From assembly GCA_019454985.1 (NCBI GenBank), contig JACFNF010000008.1, positions 86,167-150,166 of the forward strand: a DNA stretch of 64,000 nt. The letters are read 5' to 3'. Position 1 is the stretch's first letter; each line of letters opens with the position of its first letter. The notes under the pieces were generated by a model, which did not search any database, was not told where the DNA came from, and was given only the letters and a program-made list of their open reading frames with translations. A program made the position numbers and the translations under genes. Of this stretch, positions 1-8,008 are shown in pieces. The DNA comes from Bacteroidales bacterium. Its GTDB lineage: Bacteria > Bacteroidota > Bacteroidia > Bacteroidales > F082.

Positions 1-384
1 GCATTTCATACAACTGCCTTCGTTCGACTGTACACCGGTACAATAATTATTCAACAAGTTTTTCTTTCCGAGATAAGTAATACCGCGTCCTGGAATGTAA
101 GCCTCGCGCTCCCAACGAAAGTGGCTGCTGTGCAACAGTTCGTTGCCGCGCTCAGTATGACACGACAGACAGGCTGCCGTGATTTCGTGCGGATTTTTAA
201 AATCTTTCTGAAGGGCTTCCATCTTGCTGTGATCGGTGCCCGAATGGTGGCGAACAGGGTACTTGGCACGGAGTTCTTCAAGCTTCGTATGGTCTTCCTC
301 GGGTTGCCGCAAAACAACCGTAACAATCAACAGAGGAGCCACAATTGCCAGAAAGAAGGTGATTGCCGTGGTGAATCTTTTCAT
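1..384 (-). CDS. multiheme c-type cytochrome, N-terminal part (octaheme tetrathionate reductase-like), cut by left edge
   Basis: Reading the minus strand from the ATG at 384 gives an open frame of 128 codons that runs off the left edge. It starts with MKRF and a hydrophobic segment (about residues 7-25), which is a signal peptide or membrane anchor for export to the periplasm. A heme-binding CLSCH motif follows near residue 72. At the edge, CMKC looks like another CxxCH motif whose His is outside the window. The text between (SSHFRWERE, PGRGITYLGKKN) resembles what I recall of the tetrathionate-reductase-family octaheme cytochromes. Those enzymes carry eight c-type hemes and reduce small sulfur or nitrogen oxyanions. 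The family call rests on a short N-terminal stretch; membership among multiheme cytochromes is firmer. No TAnnTTTG element is obvious in the 100 bases upstream. Confidence 0.7.
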   Translation of the reverse strand, partial: MKRFTTAITFFLAIVAPLLIVTVVLRQPEEDHTKLEELRAKYPVRHHSGTDHSKMEALQKDFKNPHEITAACLSCHTERGNELLHSSHFRWEREAYIPGRGITYLGKKNLLNNYCTGVQSNEGSCMKC

Positions 385-533
385 AATGCAACACTCTTTT
401 TTATTTTTTCCTAAAATCTAATTTTATATAAGTTATTAAATTTCAATGCCATACAAAATAATTTATGAAATTTTTAACAAAATATAGACAAATGCAAATG
501 TATATATGTTTTCTTTTCGGCATGGGCCGACCT

Positions 534-558
534 CTAATTTAGCATCTTTCTAAATTAG
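534..558. repeat. 9-bp perfect inverted repeat in the cytochrome-SulP intergenic
   Basis: CTAATTTAG at 534-542 and CTAAATTAG at 550-558 are perfect inverted arms with a 7-base loop. The stem is AT-rich and lacks a following T-run on either strand, so it is a weak terminator candidate at best. It lies between the SulP gene's 3' end and the cytochrome's upstream region. I see nothing else in 385-622. Confidence 0.4.
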
Positions 559-622
559 CAGATACGGAAACTGTTGTAGGAGTGTGGAGTTAAAGCTTCG
601 GACGATTTTTGTCTGGCAAGGC

Positions 623-2326
623 TCAATTCATTGAGTCTGTTGCAGCTTGTGCTTTTTTGAGAGCACAATGAATGTCGGGGCACACATTTTCTTCGCCGAC
701 GAGGTCGAAAATACCGTTTTTCATCAAGGCTTCGCGCACTTTTTCGTTGGCTCCCGAAAGGATAATATGGATATTTTTGGCCTGATTCCGGCGGATGAAG
801 TTGCCTAAGTTATTGATGCCGGTTGCGTCAATGAACGGAACGCGCCACAGCCGGATGATGCGTATTTTGGGTTTTCGTCTCAGGTTGCGTTCAGCTTCGT
901 CAAACTTGCTGGCCACCCCAAAAAAGAACGGGCCGCTGATCTCGAACACTTCCACATCCTTGGGCACAGGAAGCTGTGAGCCTTCTTCGCCGAGTTCGCT
1001 CTGGTCGTCTTCCACGGCTTGTTTGATCACGTCAACCTGAGTGTTGTCAATCAGTCGTTTGAGGAAGAGCAATACGGCGAGCAGCAGTCCAAACTGTATG
1101 GCTACGGTGAGGTCAATGACAACGGTCAGGAAAAAGGTAAGCAGCAGCACTGCAATATCCGACCGGCTGTTGTTAAAAAGTGCTTTAAAAGAGCGCCACT
1201 CACTCATATTGTAGGCCACCATCACCAAAATGCCGGCCAATGTGCTCATGGGGATCAGTTTGGCCCATTTTCCGAAGAAGAGCAGAATAAGCAACAGCAC
1301 TACGGCATGTATCATTCCGGCCACCGGTGTTTTGCCGCCGTTGCGGATATTGGTCATGGTGCGTGCAATGGCTCCTGTAGCCGGAATGCCGCCAAACAGG
1401 GGCGTAATGATGTTGGCAATTCCCTGGCCGATAAGCTCGGTGTTGGAACGATGCTGCCCGCCTGTTGCGCCATCGGCCACCATGGCCGAAAGCAGAGATT
1501 CGATGGCACCCAGCATCGCTATTGTAAATGCCGGTGCCAGCAATAATCGCAAAGTATCGAACGATACATAAGGAATAACCGGAGCCGGAATGCTGGCTTT
1601 GATTTCGCCAAAACGACTCCCAATAGTCTCCACAGGCAAATCCAACAACGTCGTTGCCAAAGTGGTAATGATAATGGCAATGAGTGTGCCCGGAACGCGC
1701 TTTTCAACCTTGGGCCAGAGGATGATGGTCAGGAGTGTAAATACCCCAAGACCAATCGCATAGGGGTTTACTGCATCGAAATGAGCAATAAAAAACCGCC
1801 ATTTGGCAATGAAATCAGCGGGAACAGCCTCATCAACCTGCAATCCCAGAAAATCTTTGACCTGGCTCGAAAAAATCACCACGGCTATCCCGCTGGTGAA
1901 ACCAACGACGATGGGATGAGGCATAAATTTGATGACACTCCCAAGCTGCAGAACGCCCATAGCCACGAGCATAAAACCGGCCATGATGGTGGCCACGATC
2001 AACCCCGACACCCCAAACTGCTGCACGATGCCGTAAACGATGACGATAAAAGCTCCTGTGGGGCCTCCAATCTGAACCCGGCTTCCGCCCAAAGCCGAAA
2101 TCAGAAAACCGGCAATCACGGCGGTGATCAAACCCTGCTCGGGGCTGACACCCGATGCAATCCCAAAAGCAATGGCCAACGGAAGCGCAACAACGCCCAC
2201 AATGATTCCCGCAATGAGATCGCTCACAAAGGTGGCTGAATTATAATCTTTGAGTGTGGTGAAAAGCTTGGGATGAAATACCTTACGGATATTTTGCAGA
2301 AGTTGTCCGTACATAATGCCGTGCAA
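623..2326 (-). CDS. SulP family anion transporter with STAS domain
   Basis: A 567-residue inner-membrane transporter. Residues about 30-430 form the SulP membrane domain, with many hydrophobic helices and the conserved IGGPTGAFIVIV stretch around residue 86. Residues about 450-555 form a cytoplasmic STAS domain (DVEVFEISGPFFFG through VCPDIHCALKKA). Family members move sulfate, bicarbonate or other anions, usually coupled to Na+ or H+; sequence alone does not fix the substrate. Sulfate import would suit the cysQ-cysD-cysNC genes 10 kb away, but bicarbonate is equally possible. The start may be Met1 or Met5 (2314). A minus-strand TATCTTTG element ends at 2344, 18 bases before Met1. The gene diverges from purN and appears monocistronic. 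Confidence 0.93.
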   Translation of the reverse strand: MHGIMYGQLLQNIRKVFHPKLFTTLKDYNSATFVSDLIAGIIVGVVALPLAIAFGIASGVSPEQGLITAVIAGFLISALGGSRVQIGGPTGAFIVIVYGIVQQFGVSGLIVATIMAGFMLVAMGVLQLGSVIKFMPHPIVVGFTSGIAVVIFSSQVKDFLGLQVDEAVPADFIAKWRFFIAHFDAVNPYAIGLGVFTLLTIILWPKVEKRVPGTLIAIIITTLATTLLDLPVETIGSRFGEIKASIPAPVIPYVSFDTLRLLLAPAFTIAMLGAIESLLSAMVADGATGGQHRSNTELIGQGIANIITPLFGGIPATGAIARTMTNIRNGGKTPVAGMIHAVVLLLILLFFGKWAKLIPMSTLAGILVMVAYNMSEWRSFKALFNNSRSDIAVLLLTFFLTVVIDLTVAIQFGLLLAVLLFLKRLIDNTQVDVIKQAVEDDQSELGEEGSQLPVPKDVEVFEISGPFFFGVASKFDEAERNLRRKPKIRIIRLWRVPFIDATGINNLGNFIRRNQAKNIHIILSGANEKVREALMKNGIFDLVGEENVCPDIHCALKKAQAATDSMN

Positions 2327-2343
2327 TTGATCAAAATAATCGG

Positions 2344-2351
2344 CAAAGATA
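2344..2351 (-). promoter_or_regulatory. Bacteroidota -7 element (TATCTTTG) for the SulP gene
   Basis: On the minus strand this is a perfect TAnnTTTG match, 18 bases upstream of the SulP start codon. It lies in the divergent purN/SulP intergenic. Confidence 0.65.
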
Positions 2352-2547
2352 GACCTATTTTACCGATGTAAAAAAGCCAAAAGCCGAGATAGTTTGTCTG
2401 ACTGAGGCAACGTTATCTTCAACAAAAGATCTGTTTTTTCTATCGGTTTGGAGCGCCCGGATAAACATTTGTTTTCTGTGCTATTCACCGTTCAAAAACA
2501 GCCGACAAACAACCCTTCCGCCCACCCTGAAAAACCTCACAAATATG

Positions 2548-2555
2548 TACTTTTG
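2548..2555 (+). promoter_or_regulatory. -7 element (TACTTTTG) for purN, leaderless geometry
   Basis: This is a perfect TAnnTTTG match ending four bases before the purN ATG at 2560. Transcription would be expected to begin at or next to the start codon, so the mRNA is probably leaderless. The element also rules out the longer reading that begins at 2545. Confidence 0.65.
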
Positions 2556-2559
2556 TTGC

Positions 2560-3126
2560 ATGAAAAAACTGATTGTATTTGCCTCAGGCAGCGGCACCAA
2601 TATGGAGCGTATAGCCGAATGGTGCGCGGCTGATGGCCGTGTCCGGATTGAGTTAGTGGTGTGCAACAAAGCCGGCGCCGGCGTGATTGATCGCGCCAGA
2701 AAAGCCGGCATTCCAGTGGAGATGATTGATAAGAAAAGTTTTTATCAGTCCGATATCTTCCTGAAAAAGCTCCTGAAACTGAATCCCGACCTCATCGTGC
2801 TGGCCGGTTTTTTATGGCTTATCCCGCCTGCACTCATCGAGGCTTTTGCAAGCCGGATCATCAATATACATCCAGCACTTTTGCCTTCTTATGGCGGAAA
2901 AGGGATGTATGGCATGCGGGTGCACGAAGCCGTGGTGGCGGCAGGCGAAAAGATTTCGGGCATCACCATCCATTTGGTGAATCAAAATTACGATGAAGGC
3001 GATATTCTTTTTCAGGCTACGGTAGTTCTCGAACCTGATGAAACCCCCGGAAGTCTGGTCCAAAAAATTCATTCATTGGAATATCGGCACTACCCGGAAG
3101 TGATTGAGCATCTGCTTTTTGGATAA
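2560..3126 (+). CDS. purN: phosphoribosylglycinamide formyltransferase
   Basis: PurN transfers a formyl group from 10-formyltetrahydrofolate to GAR in step 3 of purine synthesis, in the cytoplasm. The 188-residue length is normal for the family. The N-terminus FASGSGTNMERI is the phosphate-binding loop. INIHPALLPSYGGKGMYG carries the catalytic Asn and His, and YDEGDILFQ carries the catalytic Asp. I chose the ATG at 2560 over 2545 because MKKLIVFASGSGTN is the usual start and a promoter element overlaps the longer version. It is a single gene, divergent from the SulP transporter and convergent with the DUF3109 gene, and no other purine gene is nearby. Confidence 0.96.
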   Translation: MKKLIVFASGSGTNMERIAEWCAADGRVRIELVVCNKAGAGVIDRARKAGIPVEMIDKKSFYQSDIFLKKLLKLNPDLIVLAGFLWLIPPALIEAFASRIINIHPALLPSYGGKGMYGMRVHEAVVAAGEKISGITIHLVNQNYDEGDILFQATVVLEPDETPGSLVQKIHSLEYRHYPEVIEHLLFG

Positions 3127-3155
3127 ATACGTTTTTTTAAAGGCAGACGATTGAA

Positions 3156-3722
3156 CTAACGGATCTTCCTGACTTCGGCTTCCAAACGGTCATACCACGG
3201 CTGACCAAAACGCCGCACCAAGGCATCTTTCAGAAATTTATACAAAGGCATGCCGGCTTTTTCGCCTTTACGCCGCGCAGGCACACAGATGCTCCACTGA
3301 TGATAGGTGAGGTGAGTGAATCCGTCTTTCTCGATGAGCCTGACAGGGTAAAGATGGCAACTCACCGGCTTGCGAAAGGTGGTTTTTCCGTCGAGCCAGG
3401 CCTTTTCAATGGCGCAAAAACTGGTTCCGTTTTCATGAAAACAAGCAAAAGCACATTCACGTCCGTTGACGAGCGGCGTCACGAACCGACCCTGTTCGTC
3501 GTAATCGTACACTCCCTGCTCTTCGATGGCCTGAAGTCCGGCAGCCGTCAAATAGGATTTTACATGCTCCAGTTCGTCTTCCAGAATACCGATTTCCTCT
3601 TCGTCCAAAGGAGCGCCGGCATCGCCCGAAACACAGCATTCGCCTTTGCAACGCGGCAGGTCGCAAATGAAACGGGCTTCAATCAGGTCGTCTCTGACAA
3701 TGGTTTGGTCAATAATAATCAT
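3156..3722 (-). CDS. DUF3109 family cysteine-cluster protein
   Basis: A 188-residue protein matching the DUF3109 family, common in Bacteroidota and of unknown function. Cysteines at residues 20, 25, 29 and 30 (FICDLPRCKGECC) form a dense N-terminal cluster. Further cysteines occur in NGRECAFACF, GTSFCAIEKAW, KPVSCHLYP and QWSICVPA. This resembles YkgJ-like CxxxCxxCC zinc or iron-sulfur proteins, so a bound metal is likely (inference). There is no signal peptide, so it should be cytoplasmic. The start codon lies four bases after a perfect TAnnTTTG element, suggesting a leaderless mRNA. It converges on purN with only about 30 bases between them. Confidence 0.88.
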   Translation of the reverse strand: MIIIDQTIVRDDLIEARFICDLPRCKGECCVSGDAGAPLDEEEIGILEDELEHVKSYLTAAGLQAIEEQGVYDYDEQGRFVTPLVNGRECAFACFHENGTSFCAIEKAWLDGKTTFRKPVSCHLYPVRLIEKDGFTHLTYHQWSICVPARRKGEKAGMPLYKFLKDALVRRFGQPWYDRLEAEVRKIR

Positions 3723-3726
3723 GGGA

Positions 3727-3734
3727 CAAAAGTA
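3727..3734 (-). promoter_or_regulatory. -7 element (TACTTTTG) for the DUF3109 gene, leaderless geometry
   Basis: A perfect minus-strand TAnnTTTG match with exactly four bases between it and the ATG at 3722. The spacing is the same as at purN and thpR. Confidence 0.6.
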
Positions 3735-3841
3735 AAGAAGATATGCTGTTTTTCCACTTCAGGAAGGGCAAAATGAAATGACAAAAACAGTGTTGTCGGT
3801 TGTTTATTTATTTATTTTTTGACTTTTATCACAAACTTTCC

Positions 3842-3849
3842 TATTTTTG
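3842..3849 (+). promoter_or_regulatory. -7 element (TATTTTTG) for the T9SS cargo gene
   Basis: A perfect TAnnTTTG match with a TTTG at 3818-3821, about 20 bases upstream, that fits the -33 element of Bacteroidota promoters. The leader to the ATG at 3891 is about 40 bases. Confidence 0.6.
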
Positions 3850-3890
3850 GCTGAATTATATCATTTCATTATCAACTTAAAACCTTACTT

Positions 3891-4994
3891 ATGAAAAAAA
3901 TCTACCTATCTGTTTTTGTTTTACTTATGGGTGTTATTCAGCTCTTCGGTCAGGCTGAATTCAGCACCGGAACCTTAGATGTTGTGGTGAATGCTTATGG
4001 ACGTATCCGTCTCTACACCCCCGGTGATGACATTCGCCATCTTCAACGGGCTTCGATTTTGGTTGGAACATCAAGCACTACCGTTTACGATTACTCGAAC
4101 GATGCCGGTACGGTTGAAGCCTCAGCACTTGTCAATCCGCCTGCATGGGGCGATTTTCAGATTCATGGTGTGTTCGACAATTCGGATTCAGGCAATCCGC
4201 CGGCCGTTGATGTGGCTCTCGACGCTTATGGATGGACAAATAAAAGCTATACCATCCTGAAATTTAACGTTAAAAACAAAGATGCTGCTGCCATGAACGC
4301 CTATATTGGCCTTGACATCATTCCCGAATTGGATGAAACCTATGGGGGAGATGAGGTAAATTATCTGGCCGATAGCAAAGTGCTGTATTTCCATCGTGGT
4401 TCAACCGGAAAACAAATGGGTGTAAAACTCTTGTCGGCTAACCTGAAATCGTTCAAAGGCTTTGAATGGTTCGACGGCTATTCCGCCGATGCTAACTATT
4501 GGGATTGGATGACCTCCGGCGAAATCATGACATCCTATGCTTCAACTACCGATGATGGACTTGTTGCTGTTATTTCGCAGGATGCTCAGGCCATCAATGT
4601 CGGTGAAAGCGTAAATGTATTTTTTGCCTTTGCTCTTGGTAATAGTCAGGCCGAAATTATCGGCAGCCTTCAGGAAGCTCAGTCGAAATACGACCTTATC
4701 AGCGGACTTGGCTCAATGCCAGAAAACTCTACCACACTGAAACTCGGCAAAAACGTGCCAAATCCTTTCGCTAACCAGACCTCTATTCATTATTTCCTTC
4801 CGTCTAACGGCAAGGTGAGCCTGAAGGTGTATGACCAATTAGGCAACGAAGTGGCCCTTTTAGTCAACGAAATTCAATCGAAAGGAACAAAAGAAGTGAT
4901 TTTTAACCCGAACAAGCTTTCTCCCGGGCTCTACTACTACACCCTGACTTTCGATGGCAAACAATTAACAAACAAAATGGTAATTGCCGAATAA
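3891..4994 (+). CDS. secreted protein with type IX (type A) C-terminal sorting domain
   Basis: A 367-residue secreted protein. Residues 1-20 are a Sec signal peptide ending near LFGQA. The middle (about 25-275) is a beta-rich region I do not recognise; it contains DFQIHGVFDNSDSG and runs of aromatic and Asp residues. The last 85 or so residues (from LKLGKNVPNPFANQTSIHY to KMVIAE) are a type A sorting domain, the signal read by the T9SS. The SprA translocon for that route is encoded at 25-32.5 kb. The protein is therefore exported across the outer membrane and either anchored or released. Its function is unknown. It is monocistronic, with its own promoter and a strong terminator. Confidence 0.85.
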   Translation: MKKIYLSVFVLLMGVIQLFGQAEFSTGTLDVVVNAYGRIRLYTPGDDIRHLQRASILVGTSSTTVYDYSNDAGTVEASALVNPPAWGDFQIHGVFDNSDSGNPPAVDVALDAYGWTNKSYTILKFNVKNKDAAAMNAYIGLDIIPELDETYGGDEVNYLADSKVLYFHRGSTGKQMGVKLLSANLKSFKGFEWFDGYSADANYWDWMTSGEIMTSYASTTDDGLVAVISQDAQAINVGESVNVFFAFALGNSQAEIIGSLQEAQSKYDLISGLGSMPENSTTLKLGKNVPNPFANQTSIHYFLPSNGKVSLKVYDQLGNEVALLVNEIQSKGTKEVIFNPNKLSPGLYYYTLTFDGKQLTNKMVIAE

Positions 4995-5011
4995 GACCAT
5001 TTTATTAACTG

Positions 5012-5047
5012 AAAAAAGGCAAGTTGGAGAAATCAACTTGCCTTTTT
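5012..5047. terminator. strong bidirectional rho-independent terminator
   Basis: A 13-bp stem (AAAAGGCAAGTTG with CAACTTGCCTTTT) closes a 7-base loop and is flanked by A-runs on the left and T-runs on the right. It works for the convergent T9SS cargo gene (plus) and peptide ABC ATPase gene (minus). Confidence 0.9.
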
Positions 5048-5057
5048 CTTTTTGCGC

Positions 5058-6833
5058 TCAGGCTTGGTTCAGCAAGCCCGATCGTTTGATTCCTGGAATG
5101 GATTGCACTAATTTTTTTGTGTAGTCCGATTGTGGATTCGAAAAAAGGGCATCGGCCTCGCCACATTCTTCAATTTTTCCTTTGTTCATCACCATTACAC
5201 GGTCCGACATATAGCGTACGACACTCAGGTCGTGCGAGATAAATATCATGGTGAAACCATTGTCTTTTTTCAGTTCATTGAGCAGGTTGAGCACCTGCGC
5301 CTGCACCGAAACATCAAGAGCCGACACCGGTTCGTCGCAAATGACCAATCCGGGATTCACCGCCAGCGCCCTGGCGATGCACACCCGCTGCCGTTGTCCG
5401 CCCGAAAACTCATGCGGATAGCGCCGGTAATGCGCGGCTTCGAGACCCACCCTTTCGAGCAGTTCCATCACTTTATCGCGTCGTCGGGTTGCATGACCAT
5501 AAAGGCCGTGGACCGTCATCGGCTCAAGGATAGCCTCGCCTATGGCCATACGTGGGTTGAGCGAAGAATACGGGTCTTGAAACACCATCTGTACCCTTTG
5601 GCGAAACTGTCGCAACTCCTTATGACTGAGATTAGTGATTTGTTTTCCTTCGTACCCAATCTTTCCTGACTCTGGAGCTATAAGCCTCAGAAGAGTCCGT
5701 CCAAGGGTTGTTTTTCCGCAACCCGATTCGCCCACCAAACCCAATGTCTCTCCGGAAAAAAGTTCAAAACTGACGTCGTCCACTGCTTTGACAGTATGCC
5801 GGCGAGCGCGAAACAACGATTTTGTCGCGGTAAAACTTACTTTCAGATTTTCGACCCTGAGCAGCACATCGCCCTGATAGAGCGTTTGATGACGCTGTTT
5901 TCGATCATCGTCCGGAAGGCTGAGGCGGCTCAGCATCTCGTCCATTCCGCCCGGCCACTGGTTGTCGAGAAATTCCCTGACCACAGGCAGACGCTTCAGC
6001 CGATGGCCAACAGGCGGGCGACAAGCCAATAATCCGCGGGTATAAGGATGCTGCGGATGATTCAATATCTCGTCCACCGTTCCTTGTTCTACAATGATGC
6101 CACGGTGCATCACCACCACTTTGTCGGCAATCTCATCAATGACTCCTAAATCGTGGCTGATGAAAATCATGGCCATACCGGTTTCCTGCTGCAACGATTT
6201 GAGCAACAGAAGTATCTCCTTCTGAACGGTCACATCCAAAGCAGTGGTCGGCTCGTCGGCAATCAGTAGGTCGGGCTTGTTGGCTATCGCCATTGCAATC
6301 ATCACCCGTTGTTTTTGTCCGCCCGAAAGCTCGTGGGGATACGCCTGATAAGCCGCTTCGGGATTGGGCAGAAGAACTTTGCGAAAAAGCGACAAGGTTT
6401 TTTGTTTAGCCTCTTCTTTGTCCACAGAACTGTGTGTCAGGATGGCTTCTGCAACTTGTTTTCCGCAGCGCATCACGGGATTGAGCGAAGTCATGGGCTC
6501 CTGAAAAATCATCGCAATCCGTTTGCCACGATATTCCCGCATACGTTCTTCGGCAAGACCATTGAGATTCGTGCCGTCGAAAACGACTTCACCTAAAGGA
6601 ATGAGGGCATTTTTTTTTGGCAGCAACTGCATAATGGCCAATGCGGTAACCGATTTCCCAGAGCCCGACTCGCCGACAATTCCTAAGGTTTCGCCCTTCT
6701 GGAGGTGAAAACTCACATCCTGCACGGCTTCCGTCACTGCCCCGCCCTGAGAAAAAGCAATGCGCAACCCGCTCACCTGAATCAATGGCGCGTAAGCATC
6801 GGAAACAAATGGCACGGAAAAATCGTTGTGCAT
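5058..6833 (-). CDS. fused dual-ATPase peptide/nickel-type ABC transporter subunit
   Basis: A 591-residue protein with two complete ABC ATPase domains in one chain (DppD-DppF or GsiA/YejF architecture). Domain 1, about residues 15-265, has Walker A GESGSGKS, signature LSGGQKQR and Walker B LLIADEPTTALD. Domain 2, about 325-580, has GESGCGKT, FSGGQRQR and LVICDEPVSALD. Each is followed by the oligopeptide-type C-terminal extension (HPYTRGLLACRP; QSDYTKKLVQSIPG). It energises import of oligopeptides or related solutes at the inner membrane. No permease or binding-protein gene is adjacent, so its partners lie elsewhere. A TATATTTG element sits about 50 bases upstream of the start. Confidence 0.93.
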   Translation of the reverse strand: MHNDFSVPFVSDAYAPLIQVSGLRIAFSQGGAVTEAVQDVSFHLQKGETLGIVGESGSGKSVTALAIMQLLPKKNALIPLGEVVFDGTNLNGLAEERMREYRGKRIAMIFQEPMTSLNPVMRCGKQVAEAILTHSSVDKEEAKQKTLSLFRKVLLPNPEAAYQAYPHELSGGQKQRVMIAMAIANKPDLLIADEPTTALDVTVQKEILLLLKSLQQETGMAMIFISHDLGVIDEIADKVVVMHRGIIVEQGTVDEILNHPQHPYTRGLLACRPPVGHRLKRLPVVREFLDNQWPGGMDEMLSRLSLPDDDRKQRHQTLYQGDVLLRVENLKVSFTATKSLFRARRHTVKAVDDVSFELFSGETLGLVGESGCGKTTLGRTLLRLIAPESGKIGYEGKQITNLSHKELRQFRQRVQMVFQDPYSSLNPRMAIGEAILEPMTVHGLYGHATRRRDKVMELLERVGLEAAHYRRYPHEFSGGQRQRVCIARALAVNPGLVICDEPVSALDVSVQAQVLNLLNELKKDNGFTMIFISHDLSVVRYMSDRVMVMNKGKIEECGEADALFSNPQSDYTKKLVQSIPGIKRSGLLNQA

Positions 6834-6882
6834 ACGGCAAAAGGTCGTCTGAGGTCATCAACACCCCTGAAACAATTTTTTA

Positions 6883-6890
6883 CAAATATA
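6883..6890 (-). promoter_or_regulatory. -7 element (TATATTTG) for the peptide ABC ATPase gene
   Basis: A perfect minus-strand TAnnTTTG match, giving a leader of about 45 bases to the ATG at 6833. Confidence 0.55.
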
Positions 6891-7572
6891 AACGAAGATA
6901 CTGACGCGGAAAGGGCTTTGGCAGGAAGCTCATCATTTTTCGGAGCTGCTGAGGTCTATTGCTGTTTCCGGAAAGCAGCGCCGAACAAATTTTGCAGAGG
7001 GGTGACAATATGAAAAGTTTGATCTTTTTTATCGGTGTATTGGCAAAATATCAATTTTGTTTTTTAGCGTTGGCTCGTATTTCAGGGCTTGCGAGTAGTG
7101 ATGAACCTGGGCAAATTCAACAGTTTTGTGCGTGGGCTGTTCATGATATTGTTTTTCCTTTTTCCGTCTTTAAATAACAAATTGTTCACGGTCGTGATCG
7201 CTTTTTGAAATAAACAGAGTACAATGGGTTTATATTCTGTTTTTTCTCTTCAAAATTAAGGGCTTTTTCATCTCCTGCAGCAAAAAGCCGAAAATGCTGA
7301 AATAATGGATGATTTGCGTGAGAAGACCACCACGGATACAAAACACAATTTCACAGGTTTTGAAACACTCCCTACCATCATTCGTGAATTCGCCTCAACC
7401 TGTTTTTATCAGTCCCGATTGCCCGAAAAACAATCACATTTTCCTGAAAAAACAATTTTTAAATCAAAAGCTATATCGTTGTTTATCAATTATTTATTCG
7501 TTGATAACCGTTTAACAACATTTATTTACGTATCTAACTGGTTATTAAACGACTAAGCCGACAGGCTCATTC

Positions 7573-7580
7573 TACTTTTG
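7573..7580 (+). promoter_or_regulatory. -7 element (TACTTTTG) for the ssb pair
   Basis: A perfect TAnnTTTG match 43 bases before the first ssb ATG. An inverted repeat (TTATCAA at 7483-7489, TTGATAA at 7501-7507) lies 65-90 bases upstream and could be an operator; that part is speculative. Confidence 0.6.
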
Positions 7581-7623
7581 CTTCGTCAATTCGTTCATTT
7601 GTCAAACTTAAAAACTTGAAACC

Positions 7624-7953
7624 ATGACAACAATGAGAAACTCCGTACAATTGATCGGACATGCAGGCAAAGATCCTGAAGTAAAAACCATCCTGAACGA
7701 CCGCAAAATGGCGCGGTTTTCGCTCGCAACCAATGATTATTACACCAACAACAAAGGCGAGCGTGTAGAACAAACCCACTGGCATCAGATTACGGCCTGG
7801 GGGAAAATAGCCGAAATCGTTGAAAAAGAAGTCGCAAAAGGAAAGCAGATTTTGGTAAGCGGCAAGCTGAGTACCAACAACTGGGAAGACAAAGACGGCA
7901 ACAAACGCTACAGCGTTGAAGTGCTTGCCAACGAAATTGCCGTTTTTTCATAG
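7624..7953 (+). CDS. ssb: single-stranded DNA-binding protein, short form
   Basis: A 109-residue OB-fold protein that coats single-stranded DNA in replication, repair or recombination. The hallmark features are NSVQLIGHAGKDPEVK at the N-terminus, MARFSLATNDYY in the core and HWHQITAWGKIAEIVEKEVAKG. It ends at NEIAVFS, right after the OB fold. The flexible linker and the acidic DDDIPF-type tip of replicative SSBs are absent, so it may not recruit the usual partners. Start is MTTMRN or MRN. A second paralogue follows 55 bases downstream, probably on the same transcript. A full-length replicative SSB is likely encoded elsewhere (inference). Confidence 0.93.
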   Translation: MTTMRNSVQLIGHAGKDPEVKTILNDRKMARFSLATNDYYTNNKGERVEQTHWHQITAWGKIAEIVEKEVAKGKQILVSGKLSTNNWEDKDGNKRYSVEVLANEIAVFS

Positions 7954-8008
7954 CGCGTACCAAAACCTACTCTTTCACTTTATTTACAACGATTAAACTA
8001 CAATAATC

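Larger units (their letters stand above)
6834..7623. other. 790-bp gene-poor intergenic between the ABC ATPase and ssb
   Basis: Short open frames exist here (for example 6959-7177, 7305-7556), but they lack family similarity, codon character and upstream signals, so I do not call them. The stretch holds divergent promoter elements at both ends. It also has a weak hairpin (GGCTTTTT 7261-7268 with AAAAAGCC 7282-7289) and an AT-rich inverted repeat TTATCAA/TTGATAA at 7483-7507. Nothing else is recognisable. Confidence 0.6.

Noticed and set aside
1019..1546. Plus-strand frame of 175 codons
   Set aside because: It is antisense to the membrane domain of the SulP gene; its His/Gln/Cys-rich composition is typical of a shadow frame.
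7261..7289. Hairpin GGCTTTTT/AAAAAGCC as a terminator
   Set aside because: There is a 13-base loop and no T-run on either strand after the stem, and no gene ends near it.
7305..7556. 83-codon frame in the gap before ssb
   Set aside because: Lacks family similarity, hydrophobic or domain pattern and an upstream promoter element; it runs into the ssb control region.
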